Part shown: one piece after another, positions 24,542-40,796 of the stretch
Layout of the letters: each line of letters begins with the position of its first letter
Position numbering within the stretch: position 1 is the stretch's first letter
From: Maylandia zebra
Lineage: Eukaryota > Chordata > Actinopteri > Cichliformes > Cichlidae
Reading direction: 5' to 3'
NCBI RefSeq assembly: GCF_041146795.1
Contig: NC_135170.1
Span: forward strand, 25,724,033-25,788,032
Length of the DNA stretch: 64,000 bases
Notes under the pieces: model-generated
Seen by the model: only the letters and a program-made list of their open reading frames with translations
What the model was told of the DNA's origin: nothing
Database searches by the model: none
Position numbers and translations under genes: made by a program

Positions 24542-25600
24542 GGAGCTAGAAAGTAATCACCTGCCGGATAAAAACTGCTGACATGTATATTTCAGTTTTT
24601 GTACTGGACAAATATCTCTTAAGCAATCTTATAAAAGTGGAGGGATGATGACTTTGTATACTTGCTGATATCTGTAGAATTCCCCTGGTCATTTCTGAAG
24701 CGGAAATTTCTGAAGATGTCAAAAGGGTTTTTGTACCAGGCTGTAAATATGCTTTTTAATGCTATAAAATTTGCCTTTTTAACATAGTCTATGCAGACTG
24801 ACTCCCCTTTTGGAACCAACTTCTTGTGTCATCTAGAGAAACTGCAATAGTTGCAATTTCTGCTTTGACTTCATTTTCAAGCAGCCGAGGTTTACCCTAA
24901 CCTCAGTCATATTTACCATCACCCTGTTGTTGGTTAAACTAATCATCTTTTTTTTTGCCTGAATTTATATTCAGTTAACTGTTGGTTCTGTAATGTTGTT
25001 GTGTTACCTACCACTAGTTGGGGCTCCCACTCCCTTCTCTGTACAGGGAAAATATAAAGGGTGCAGCACTTGAGAAGTTCTATGTATGCTTTCAGAGTAA
25101 ATTGAAATATAACCACTCAGCAGAAACTACATGCAACATTCGGATGCTAGCTCACCAGAAAGGAAGGCTGATGGTGTTTGCAGATAAGACTACTAACAGT
25201 AACTTCACTCAGGACACACATCTGGCATCCTGTGTTTGAAATATTATGAACAGTGAAGGTTGAACAGGTTGACCAGGTTCATTTTTCTTTTGTGTAATAC
25301 AGTTGCAAAGAGCATTTATAATGTACAAATTAAGAAATATGAATAATTAGGTATCCTTGTTTTGAATGAGAGCTTTTATGATTTGTTTATATTACATTTT
25401 GACACCAATATATAATTTATGTAATATCTATCTATATCTATAGATGCAAATATATAGACATGTATAATCTGCAACATGATTTTTTGAAATAACATTGAAT
25501 AAATGAAATCTGTGTTTGCAACAAACTTTTTCTCTTCTGTGTTCAAGGTGATGGCTTAAGATTTTTTTTCTCAGCTCTTCTTAAATGTCTTCTTTCTGCT
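24542..25600. other. 3' UTR of adgre5 copy 2 and intergenic sequence
   Basis: No coding exon was seen. An ATTGAATAAATG poly-A-type signal lies near 25495. The remainder is AT-rich. Confidence 0.45.
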
Positions 25601-25607
25601 CATCTAG

Positions 25608-27430
25608 ACATTAACAAATTTCAAAAAGGAAATCTCTGTGTTCACAATGCATCATGTATCAACACACAAGGCAGTTATTACTGTTTCTGCAATGCTGGCT
25701 TCAGACTAAAATCTGGCTGATTTAACTTGTCTGGGAATCTGGAACAATAAGGAGGTGAGGGCTGAGTATGACATAATGCAGCAAAATGTTTATCGTCTCT
25801 AGGCATTGTTATATAACAATATAATTAGATTTGTAATATTTAGAAAACTACTATAAGGGTTAAAGTCCAGACGCTTTTCTTTGCAAGCTCCTTTGACTAC
25901 GATGACCTGGATGACTGAGAACCTTCACAGACATACTATAGGGGTTGATTACATTAAATTGTAGAAGCTTAATTTTCAGACAGCTGCATGCGATCAGAAA
26001 GAAAAGCACGCACAAACCTGGAAGAGTTGGCCAGATTTGTAGTGAAATGGCTGGCAATGGACAGATGCAACGGTATTGATGATTACACCCTTGTTCAATA
26101 AAGAGGATGTATGTTGTATAACAAAACACAATAAGACAGCTCATCAATTTGTTCATCTACACGGGGCATTTTGTAGAGGGTAGCAGGTGTGCCAGTTTGT
26201 CTTGAAACAACAAATGTAATCTCCACATTATGATGTTTTTCTCAAAATAGAATTATTACTTTAATCTCATTTTTTTAACTTTAATCTCAAAACCCATCCA
26301 TCCATTCTTTCCCACTAAATGATCAATAATATTTTTGTTCTTAATAATGCCCATTTCCACTGCAGAAATGGAACCATTTTGAGCCAGTGAGAATACAAAA
26401 AAACTGAACTGCCCTTGTGAATTATCTGAAATAAATCTCTCAGGAGCTCAGAGACAGTAAGAAATCAGTGGACCTGAATGAAGAGGACATTCTTTGTAGG
26501 ATAGCGTCTGGTGACCCTATGGATGGATGTTGGAAAACTGTTCGTGTTGCGCTTGCTATTTCTTTCTGATTAATTTGTTATGACTCTAATTAATAAATTA
26601 ATAAATAGACAAAGGGCATTAGTAAAGGTGACTGGGTAGAAAAATAGGAATAATTATAATAATGTTTTAATTTGTTCATTTATTTATTTGTTGAGTCACT
26701 TGAATTAAAGCTGAGTTTCATTAGCTTAGCTTTAACTTGTTGCATTCTCATCTACTGAAAAACAGAAATAAATTATTTAAAATTGTGTCATGGGCTAAAT
26801 ATTTTCTGACTTTAACTGTATTTCACTCCATCTCCTTCTCTTCTCCTGTGCCTGTAGAGATTACTGAATTTGACTGATGACCTCTTGCCCAGAGCAGTCA
26901 ATTCTAAAAGGAAAGTTTCACATGTTCTGGTCTTAGTGGGAAATGCTCTGAGATTCATAGGGCACTTAACTACCACTTCAGAGATATGTTCTACTCACAA
27001 ACATTAAATAGAGGTAAATCAGTTGAATTTTTGACCATTCGTTAAGTAGAATTCAACCTTTAACTTATATTTTATACAGTATTAGCAAAGAAGCAACGCA
27101 TGTTCAGAAAAGTCTGTCTGGTTTCAGAGGCGGACCTGCTTGTACATAAGGGGCCTGTTATATCCAAAGGAAGCACGGCTTTATCAACTAAGCATGCTAA
27201 TTTGGACATCCAGATGGAGATAGCTGCTGGAGATCCTGCCTTTTGCTCTGGTAATCACATGCCAACATATACTGCATTTCTAACCAATCTTGTCAGATTG
27301 TAACCCACTCCAGTCACATTGTGATTTTATTGCTACAGGCTTTACAGCAGTGTCATTGATGAGCTACAGATACTTTCTTTGATGAGATGAAATCACAAAA
27401 GAAAAACAGCTTTAAGAAAAACTGCATATA
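25608..27430 (+). pseudogene. adgre5-like copy 3, N-terminal remnant
   Basis: Four or more exons match copies 1 and 2 in order. EGF3 exon from 25608: first Cys replaced by Phe (DINKFQKGN) and a stop ends it. GAIN exon remnant near 26431-26497. GAIN exon near 26859-27000, with a stop before its donor. GAIN exon near 27128-27251, well preserved (ADLLVHKGPVISKG). Next GAIN exon from 27340, cut off at about 27430. GPS, 7TM and signal exons are absent. It is a dead partial duplicate, probably from the same tandem expansion. Confidence 0.85.
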
Positions 27431-28700
27431 CAAGATTTTTTTAGGCCCAAAAAAAGATGGTTTCTTCAAAAAGAATGTGGAACAAAAAAAACTGTCAAAC
27501 TTGATTGCTTGTGAAGAAATAATATCATTTTTAATTTGGTGCCAAGAACACATTGGCACAAAAAATTGTGAGACTAAAAACGTTATATAAATAAACATTA
27601 TATATATAAAAACTATTACAGCAGTTCTTCCCTTCAGTGTCCTAACACTTACACTTACAGTGCTTTTAAAAGAATCCTTGCTGCAACACAGAGAATATTC
27701 AATTTTCAAAACTTTTATTTCACATCGTGTGTGTTTGTGTCTGCGTGTGTTGCGTTTTACACAGCACTCAAACTTTCTTGGTAACATGACTTTACACAAA
27801 GCTTGTTACATCAATTTCCTTTCAATTTCATTTCTGTTTATTTATTTTTCAAAAGAAGCTTGAAGAGATTAAACAGATAAAGCAGAGCTCCACACAGGGT
27901 AACATAATAATGCTTTTTGTGGCATCCACAATTTTCTCCAGAAGCACCTTCTGACATGTCTTTAAATTAGTCAAAATTGTATTTTAATGTTTTTCTGTTT
28001 ACATTTTCAGAAGCTTTAAACTGAATACATATTCTCTGTAATATTTTAGGCCTTTGTGTATTGACATTTCCGACTTCATTCATTTTATTTTATCTGGAAA
28101 ATAAAAACAGTGGAAGGATAAAGAGTTCTATTTTTCTTTAGTCGTTTAGCAGAAATAAAATAAATAATTCCGCTTCCATTCAATGACATTTTCCATCTTT
28201 CCCCTTATGTTTCTTAGATCTGAGGGTTCAACTTCAAAGACTGAAATAGTTATACTCAGAGAGGAAATGGGAGACTGTCTCCACTTCCTTCCTGTTTACG
28301 TAAGATCACAGATAACAACTGAACAACTCTGAAGTCTACACATAGGTTTATGAATAATGCTGTTTAAGTTATCATTGCAAATTCCTTGTTTAGAAAATGT
28401 TTAAATACATGTCTAAAATACTTTTTCAATAATATAATTTTTAATATGTGAGATACCTGTTAGGATGTTGTTTAGCATGTGATGGTGCATCTAAGTATCT
28501 AATTATCATCTACTCTTTCAAACTCTTTTGATGATTTTTGTCTGGTGTATAAATGCTGGAATTTGAGGAAGAAAATGTTAGTGAGGACTAACATTTTTTT
28601 AGCTCTACTCTGTTCCAAATGAGTATCTCTTACGAGTAGATTAGAGGACATGTTCAGACGGGAAAGAATAGTATGCAGAGAAACCTGTCTGCAGATAGAG
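27431..28700. other. Intergenic sequence before ptger1; no gene
   Basis: AT-rich. A polypurine/ETS-like CACTTCCTTCCTG patch lies near 28281. No exon with family similarity was found. Confidence 0.4.
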
Positions 28701-28859
28701 AAAGAGAAAGGTAGACCAGGCAGGAAGAGGAGCTTTCAGAGGACAAGAAAAAAAATTAGGGGAGGGGAATGAAAGTAAATAATGTAGGCAACTGTGATCA
28801 TACTGTGATTTGGTACATGAGGCATCTGTGTTATCAAGAGGCACATTCATCATCCTTCA

Positions 28860-28892
28860 TTCCTTTTGAGTGTTCATCAAAGGAGTCTGAAG
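28860..28892 (+). other. Possible noncoding 5' exon end of ptger1
   Basis: The coding exon of ptger1 is preceded by a good acceptor (TTTTTGTAG just before 29767), implying an upstream noncoding exon. AGTCTGAAG followed by GTAAGTTA at 28893 is a plausible donor. The exon start is unknown. Confidence 0.3.
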
Positions 28893-29772
28893 GTAAGTTA
28901 ATGGCAATTTACTACATAGAAATAATACTATATGTTTAGATACATTCCCCTCTACTGAAATAATTTAAGCAAAACGTGATTGTGGGGAGATCTTGGCAAG
29001 ACATTTCTTACTTACCCCCCCCCCAAAAAAAGAAATAAACAGATCCAGTCATAGTTAAAGGACAACCTTCTTTGGACACTAGTGACACTTTCTTAGTATT
29101 ACCCTTGAATTCCTCTGTAATGATTTCAGACTTACTGAAATAACTGATTAGCAGACCAAAGGAGATTATTCATATTCATTAAAGCTCTAGTTGATGTTAC
29201 TCTATTATCTCAGGCCTATAACATCAAAAGCTCAAGTGCAGTTTAACTCAGCTTTCCCCACTCTCCTTTACAGTGTTGCTTCAGTTCATTTATGCACAGC
29301 TCTCTTAGATGAGTTGAGGTCTGAATTTTGACTTGGGCGTTGCAGCACTCTGTTTTGTTTTCTTTTTCAGCCGTTCTAGTATAGATTTGCTCCTGTACTT
29401 CAATCAAGCCTGTTGCATGACCCTATTTGAGGCATGTTTTAAGCATTATTAGTCTACATCATTCATTAGGAATAAAAGCAGGGTTTTATCTACTGTGTTT
29501 CATTCTTGCCAAGGAATAGAGGCTCATCTAAACGCTCTTTAAATCCCATTTGTCAGAAACATACCACTTATTATTACTTTGAGCTGCCCAGTAAAGCATG
29601 TATCTACTGAGTTTTTGTTTGTTTGTTTTTAACTTCTCTGATGTGTTGTTGTCTGCAATTTACTTGAGATATCTAGATGGCAAAACAGGTTGAAATTAGC
29701 TAAAAAATTGTAGACTTTAACTAATGCATGTTCTTTTAAACTTTTTCATAATTTTTCTTTTTGTAGGCATCA

Positions 29773-30931
29773 ATGGAAATGATGACAACTTGCCATCTGA
29801 ATCAGACATGTGGCCAGCCGAATAGTAGCGTCCCACCTCCCATGAGCAATTCAGGCTTAGCAATATCCTGCTTCACAATGTTATTCGGCACCATCTCCAA
29901 CCTTGCTGCACTGAGCATCCTGGCTAAGTCTCGTGGTAGATTCTGCCGCCAGTCCAAAGCACCATTCCTACTTCTAACAGTGGCTTTGCTTTTGGCTGAC
30001 CTCGGAGGTCATGTGATCCTAGGCTCCTTTGCACTGTATCTCCACATGAATCATCAGTATACTATGAAACTATGTGATGTCTTTGGAACAAATATGGTGT
30101 TTTTTGGCCTGTGCCCTTTGCTGTTCGGTTGTGTTATGGCAGTGGAGCGCTGTGTGGCCATCACTAAGCCATTTTGTCGTTTTAATATGATTACTGTGGC
30201 TCATGTGGTACGGGTGGTGTTATTCCTTTCCGCTCTTGCACTTGTTCTGGCAATTCTGCCTTTACTCAAAGTAGGGACTTATACTATCCAATATCCATGC
30301 ACCTGGTGTTTTTTGAGAGTTACTTCTCCATGTTTTGCAGCTGACACTTACCTGGCTTTGATTTTCTCATGTCTGGGCCTCACTGCGCTCACCCTTTCCC
30401 TGTTCAGCAACATAATGAGTGTTGCTTCATTGGTGCATGCCAGAATGAAGACCCCCAATGGTCAAACAAACCACACAACCCGCTTTGGTCGTCATGAATC
30501 ACGTACATCATCTTCTTCGCTGTTTTTTTCATTGGATATAGAGGTAATGGCGCAACTGGTAGTCATCACTGTTGTTTCCTGTGTCTGCTGGAGCCCCTTC
30601 CTTGTGAGTGCTGCTTTTGTTATTCTGAAGACTTTTTTTCTACAATAATTTAGATATGATTTATTTTAATATTAGATCTGATTAATAAAAAGGGACAAAG
30701 AATAAATAACACATCATAATTGTTTTCTCTCATTTTTCTCCTACATTTTAGATCCAAATTCTTCTGATGCAGCTCAAGCAAAGCCTTGGAACATCAGCTC
30801 AAAAGCTCATCTATGTGGCTTTACGTATAGCCTCCTGGAATCAGATCTTAGACCCCTGGGTTTACATCTTACTGAGGAAGACAGTGCTCTTCAGAGTTTG
30901 TGGACAGAGATGGACCCTGACAAGAACATAG
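29773..30931 (+). CDS. ptger1: Prostaglandin E2 receptor EP1-like, rhodopsin-family GPCR
   Basis: Plasma-membrane receptor for prostaglandin E2; EP1 in mammals raises intracellular calcium. Two coding exons: 29773-30603 and 30752-30931, together 336 residues. The intron falls after CWSPFL in TM6, the position typical of prostanoid receptors. Visible features: N-terminal NQT and NSS glycosylation sites; TM3 end AVERCVAITKPF (ERC in place of DRY, usual for EP1); extracellular loop 2 TWCFLR; TM7 RIASWNQILDPWVYILLRK with the ligand-binding Arg. The C-terminal tail after TM7 is very short. Human EP1 is 402 residues, so this form is shorter mainly in loop 3 and the tail. The adgre5 neighbour matches the human ADGRE5-PTGER1 region. 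FP receptor is the main alternative; synteny and the ERC context favour EP1. Confidence 0.85.
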
Positions 30932-31124
30932 TTCCACTATTTGCATTAACTATATTACTCATGGACTTTTTGTATAGAGAACATAGATACTTTCTATTTA
31001 TTAACAAACCAAGAGCTTATTTACACAAGCAGTTAGTGAATAAGAGATGGAGGCGGACTTGAACTACATTTCACAACATTTAGTAGTCTGTACCGGTTCT
31101 GTCATCAATAGCAGCTACTTGCAG

Positions 31125-31160
31125 ATTGGCCAATGGGGCGGTATTAGTTTTGACCAATCA
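31125..31160 (+). promoter_or_regulatory. CCAAT/GC-box cluster upstream of slc27a1
   Basis: ATTGGCCAAT (31125-31134) holds two CCAAT boxes in opposite directions, followed at once by GGGGCGG, with a third CCAAT at 31153-31158. This fits an NF-Y/Sp1-type TATA-less promoter for the noncoding first exon that ends at 31652. Confidence 0.5.
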
Positions 31161-31269
31161 AAATTGAGAAAAGCTTGACAAGCAGTGAGTTTAACAAATA
31201 GCGGACCTGCAGGAGAAGGTTAACGCCCGTGGTGGGTGGTGCTTCTGTGGCAGCGACTCTGTTCAATAT

Positions 31270-31652
31270 GGAGTACAGAAAATAGCCACATTCAGCTGGA
31301 GTTTAACTGTTCTCATTCACATTTGTGCCACTTGGGCACAAATTATAATCGCAGGCTCGTAGAGGACACGTGACTGGACTCGCTAACGTATGTTTGACAT
31401 ATTTATAGATGTACTTTGAATAAACTAATAAATACTTGAGCACAACTGCGCTGTAAGAAGTAAAAGTGTGCTAAGACTTGGAAAAAAAATAATACGGATT
31501 TTCCTGAAAACGCTTCATTGGGGACTTTCTCGACGCTCCCAACAAACGGAAGGACGATTTGAAATACCGCTAGTTTTCTAAATAATAAGGCGGGCCGACC
31601 TGCGAGGTTATCGGGTGAAAGGTGACAGTGCTTCTGTCTAATTGACCTGTAG
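31270..31652 (+). other. slc27a1: Probable noncoding first exon of slc27a1
   Basis: GC-richer sequence downstream of the CCAAT cluster ends in a strong donor (CTGTAG|GTAAGT at 31653). The first coding exon has an acceptor-like site just upstream of its ATG. The start of this exon is not defined. Confidence 0.4.
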
Positions 31653-31925
31653 GTAAGTTATGCGTTTAAAGTTTGTGAGTAAACAGTGGTTCTTTAAATG
31701 CCGCTTGTTCACACACGATGCTTAAATTTGAGCTGAATTCTCTTTAAAAACGTAATCTCCGTTCAGTGGAGTAATGCGTTAGTTACAACCTGCAAAAGTT
31801 TCTCGTGTGTACTGACCTGCAACTGTAGTACTTTAAGCCTCCAGAGTGGAACTCATGTAGGCTTTAGCTCAAGCCACTTCTTTCTGCTAAACGCTTCGTC
31901 TTTCTCCTTTTATACTGTGACAAGA

Positions 31926-37183
<5,258 letters not shown>

Positions 37184-38136
37184 TCTGGAGGCTTTAGCAG
37201 GGCAGTCAGGGACCCTTACTTAAACAGCTACTTTTCAGAGAATGAGTAATATACGGATATAGGAGTGTGTGCATCACTCAGCCTTGATGTACCACAGTTG
37301 CAGGGAAGAGACTGAGCGGGCTTCCGACATGGAGAGAGTACTGTAACAGATGATGTTTTAACACTGTATAGTAACACACCAGAACATGATGTGTGGGCAT
37401 TTATTCCCTTTAATAGCATCTTTGTCCATTTTTAAAATCTGAGCATCACCGCACATAGAGTGGAGTAGAAATCTTACATTAATGTGAGTAGGAAAAAAGG
37501 GTAGTCAGGTTAAACTTTGTTACATGGTATGTACCTGTTTATAAACTGTGCTGCAAGATTAATTCTGTATAGGTTTAAACAATAGTTTTGTGTTATTGCT
37601 GTGTGTATGAATGAGGCTAAGAGACCAGAGTTCAACATGCAGTGTATGTGGCTACTAGCTTGAACACCCACCCTTGACATTTTTATCTTTGACATGTTTA
37701 TTGCAATGGGAAACTAATCCCACTTGTCAAATCTGAACTTCTGAGGACACTTGTTTACAAATATGCCAGCATTGCTGTTTTATGTGCCTTTTATGAAACT
37801 AAGAAACTAAGATCTGTATTTAATGACTTTATTTTTTAATATGAGCTTAACTGTGTGTCGAAATCACAGAAGTGATATTTTCATCATACGATACTAGGTC
37901 ACATATAGTAACTGTTATTGTGTAAAAAATCTCATTACTGTTGTAAGATGTAGTTGTAAAGCTTGGGAAGATATTCACAATCATGGATCTGTTGGAAATT
38001 TTTTAACTCAAATGAAAGATTTTAAACTGTGTCTGTTTAAAGCAATTAAAGGTTACTTTAATATCCTACTGTAACCTGGATCATTATGAAGAGCCTCAGA
38101 GTTTACAGAACAATTTCATAATGTCTTCAAGTTGAT
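37184..38136 (+). other. 3' UTR of slc27a1 and intergenic gap to the TRIM gene
   Basis: No coding exon. The stretch probably includes the slc27a1 3' UTR, with an AATTAAA signal near 38043. The TRIM gene ends convergently at 38137. Confidence 0.5.
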
Positions 38137-40796
38137 TTACTGTTCTGTTGATAAGGATATCTGTGAGGGTAGAATTTTCAGTGGATGCTCTTTGCAAGCA
38201 GTGCAAAAGTAAGGAAAGGCTCTAGGCGTGACAACATCTGTGAAGGTGTAGAGGGGTGTTCTCTGTCTAGGGTCGTAAAAGGTCACCTTGCCTCTGTCCA
38301 TGTCTAAAACCACTCTTATCACATCCGGCTTCTTGGTCATGTTGAGCGGCTCCCACGGTGCTGTGCAGGCTTTATGCTCTCCATTGCGAAACCTTATAGT
38401 CCAGAATCCCTCTGCTGGTGTTAGAATGTGTTTACCCTTCCTGTTGATTGACTCACTGGCTACCCCGACCACCCAGTAGGTGTTGTCATTCACCTCTACA
38501 TCCCAACTATGGCGTCCAGAGGAATAGCCCTCAGCGGCCAGCATCTCAGCACTGACGTCAAAACGTTCTGGGTTGTCTGGGAGCTTGAAAATCTGGGTAG
38601 AGTTCTGCACAACTGCGAGATCCTCGGAGATGATGAAGCAGCTAGCTGCTGTGTTCGGATCCAGAATCACAGGAGCTTGGGGAAATAAGTAAGAAGTTGG
38701 TGCTGTGACTGGCATAAAAGCATGACAGTAAAACTGGTAAACAAATTCTGTGTGTGAAACTCACTGTATTTGACTATCCTCTTCATCTTCTCCCACACTT
38801 TATATTTCAGAGAGCCCAAGTGCTTGGCCACATCAATCAGAGCACTAGATACCATTTGTGGATCGGGAGAACTTTGCCAGGTTCTGAAAAGATACTCGAG
38901 CAGTTAATTTGTGAATATTGTTAATAAGCTGAAGTGGATGTGGTAGCACTTACCTCCTTATTGTTTCCTTGTATTTCTGAAAGTAAAAATAAAGAGGATC
39001 ATTAATCAAATGATACTTTCAAATATATAAAAACATTACAGTCAGCTTGCTGTTCTAATTGATCTGGTCTACCTTAAGAAATGGGATATCTTGAGTTGAC
39101 ATCTCCTGTTCAACTAATTTGATGGTGTTGGAAAGAGATGCCATTTCACCATTGATCTCTTCAATCGTCTGGTTAATCATTAAGTTCTTCTGATCCTCCT
39201 CAGCCTTTAAATCAGAAAGTCTGGCAGCCTCCTGCTCTTTAAGGAAACGGTGAAGGGCTTCAAATTCCTGTTTGATCTGTGTTTCAGTCTGTTCACCTTG
39301 GTTCTGGAAAGACACATGCTTGATGAGTAATCATTGCTTCCGCACCTTGGCTCTTTTTGAAGTCCAAAGCAACATTTGGAACTGATGGAACCAACAGTAC
39401 CTTGGCATGTTCTGCCATTTCCTCACAGACCATTTTTGTCTTCTTGTACAGCTGTAATTTCTCTTTCAATGGTAAGAGTGCACTCTTTAGTTCCTCCTTT
39501 AAAAAAAAAAAAAAAAAAAAAAAAAGACAGGCCATCAACTCTTTAAAACAAGGTCACTCTGGCAGGTGGCCAATCTGCCAGCACAAAGCGGGGCTTTCAG
39601 CTGCTGCATACCCTTCATGGCAGCATTCCATGTCAGTGCAAAGCTGCACATTACATCAGCATTGGCTTTAAGAGACAAATATCTTTTTATCTGGTGACAC
39701 AAACAATATCAAGCATCCAAACAGGAGTATAATATAGGCTCCTATAGTTTTATTTTCCAGATAAATATTAAATGTTTACTGGTCTTGAGACCAGGCAGAA
39801 GAAGGCATGAGTAGAGTTAATGTGGTGTCAGAGAAACCGTGTGGGAGTCAAGTTTCAGTTCTTTTCGCACAGCAATAGCAACAGTAAACCAAATATATAA
39901 ATCTATTATTAGAATGTTAATGAACACTGTCAGAAAAAAAGCTTCACACATATTGTATCAGCATATCAGACTATGAGAAATACAAAAGAAGTTCAGAAGA
40001 GTAAAGTCAAAAGTAATGAAAAAACTTCTTTTTTTTGACAAGATTTCAATTAAAATACAGTTGAGGTACAACATGATGCATCACCTGTTTATAAAGTGAT
40101 AAACAGTCTTTGAGGCTGACTTCTGAAATATTTTCATATCCTTAATTACACAGGCTTAACCTTATTGTTAATCTTAGGTTGTAGTCATTGACTTGTCATT
40201 TACCTTGCAAACACTGTGGCTGATACATCAACAAACATTTTTTTCATTATCCATTGCGTCATTTGCAGATAGAGATTGTTTTGTGCAAATTTATTTATGT
40301 TTAAGATAAGGAAATCTAATTAAACCGTGCAACTTATGTTTGCAAAAAGTAAATGGTCTGAGTATCCCTGTGACCTTAACATGCTTACCTTGCAGTCATG
40401 GGCACCTTCCCCGATGGCATAAAGCCGGTGCCCAGAGTGTGCAGCTGCTTTCCCACATAGACCACAAATTGGCTCTAAGTCTTCCACACAGAAGAGTGTG
40501 AGCTTTTCTCCATGCTCTTTGCAAGCCTCTGGGTCATTCTTGCTTCTGTCCTTCTTGAAGGATTCACAGGCCTTCTCGAGCACAGTGCTCACGACTATTT
40601 GATCCATAGAGGAACGGCGCCAGCAAAGAGGACAGTAGTGTGAATGTGAATCCCCACTGTCTTGTGTGTCCCAGCTGTCTTTCAGACAGGCTTTACAGAA
40701 TTTGTGTCTGCAAGTGAGCACCACAGGCTGACTTAGAATATGTCCACACACTGGGCAGGAAAGGTCATCCTCAGTATGAGCACGTCTGGTGGCCAT
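38137..40796 (-). CDS. TRIM-family E3 ubiquitin ligase, RING-B-box-coiled coil-PRY/SPRY (zinc-binding protein A33/NF7-like)
   Basis: Six exons on the minus strand: 40389-40796, 39401-39496, 39073-39303, 38954-38976, 38765-38883, 38137-38675, giving 471 residues. The exon sizes (96, 231 and 23 nt in the middle) are the standard class IV TRIM pattern. RING at about 14-60 ([20 protein letters not shown], then FCKAC and CPLC); B-box 2 at about 90-130 ([22 protein letters not shown]); coiled coil at about 137-245; PRY/SPRY in the last exon ([53 protein letters not shown]). Such proteins are E3 ligases, often in immune or stress responses; the target here is unknown. Fish have many paralogues, so no symbol is given. 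The acceptor of exon 2 follows a 25-nt T run. Confidence 0.9.

Noticed and set aside
30604-30648. Extension of the ptger1 frame past TM6 to a stop
   Set aside because: CTT|GTGAGT is the conserved prostanoid-receptor intron donor, and the real TM7 exon follows at 30752. The read-through is intron.
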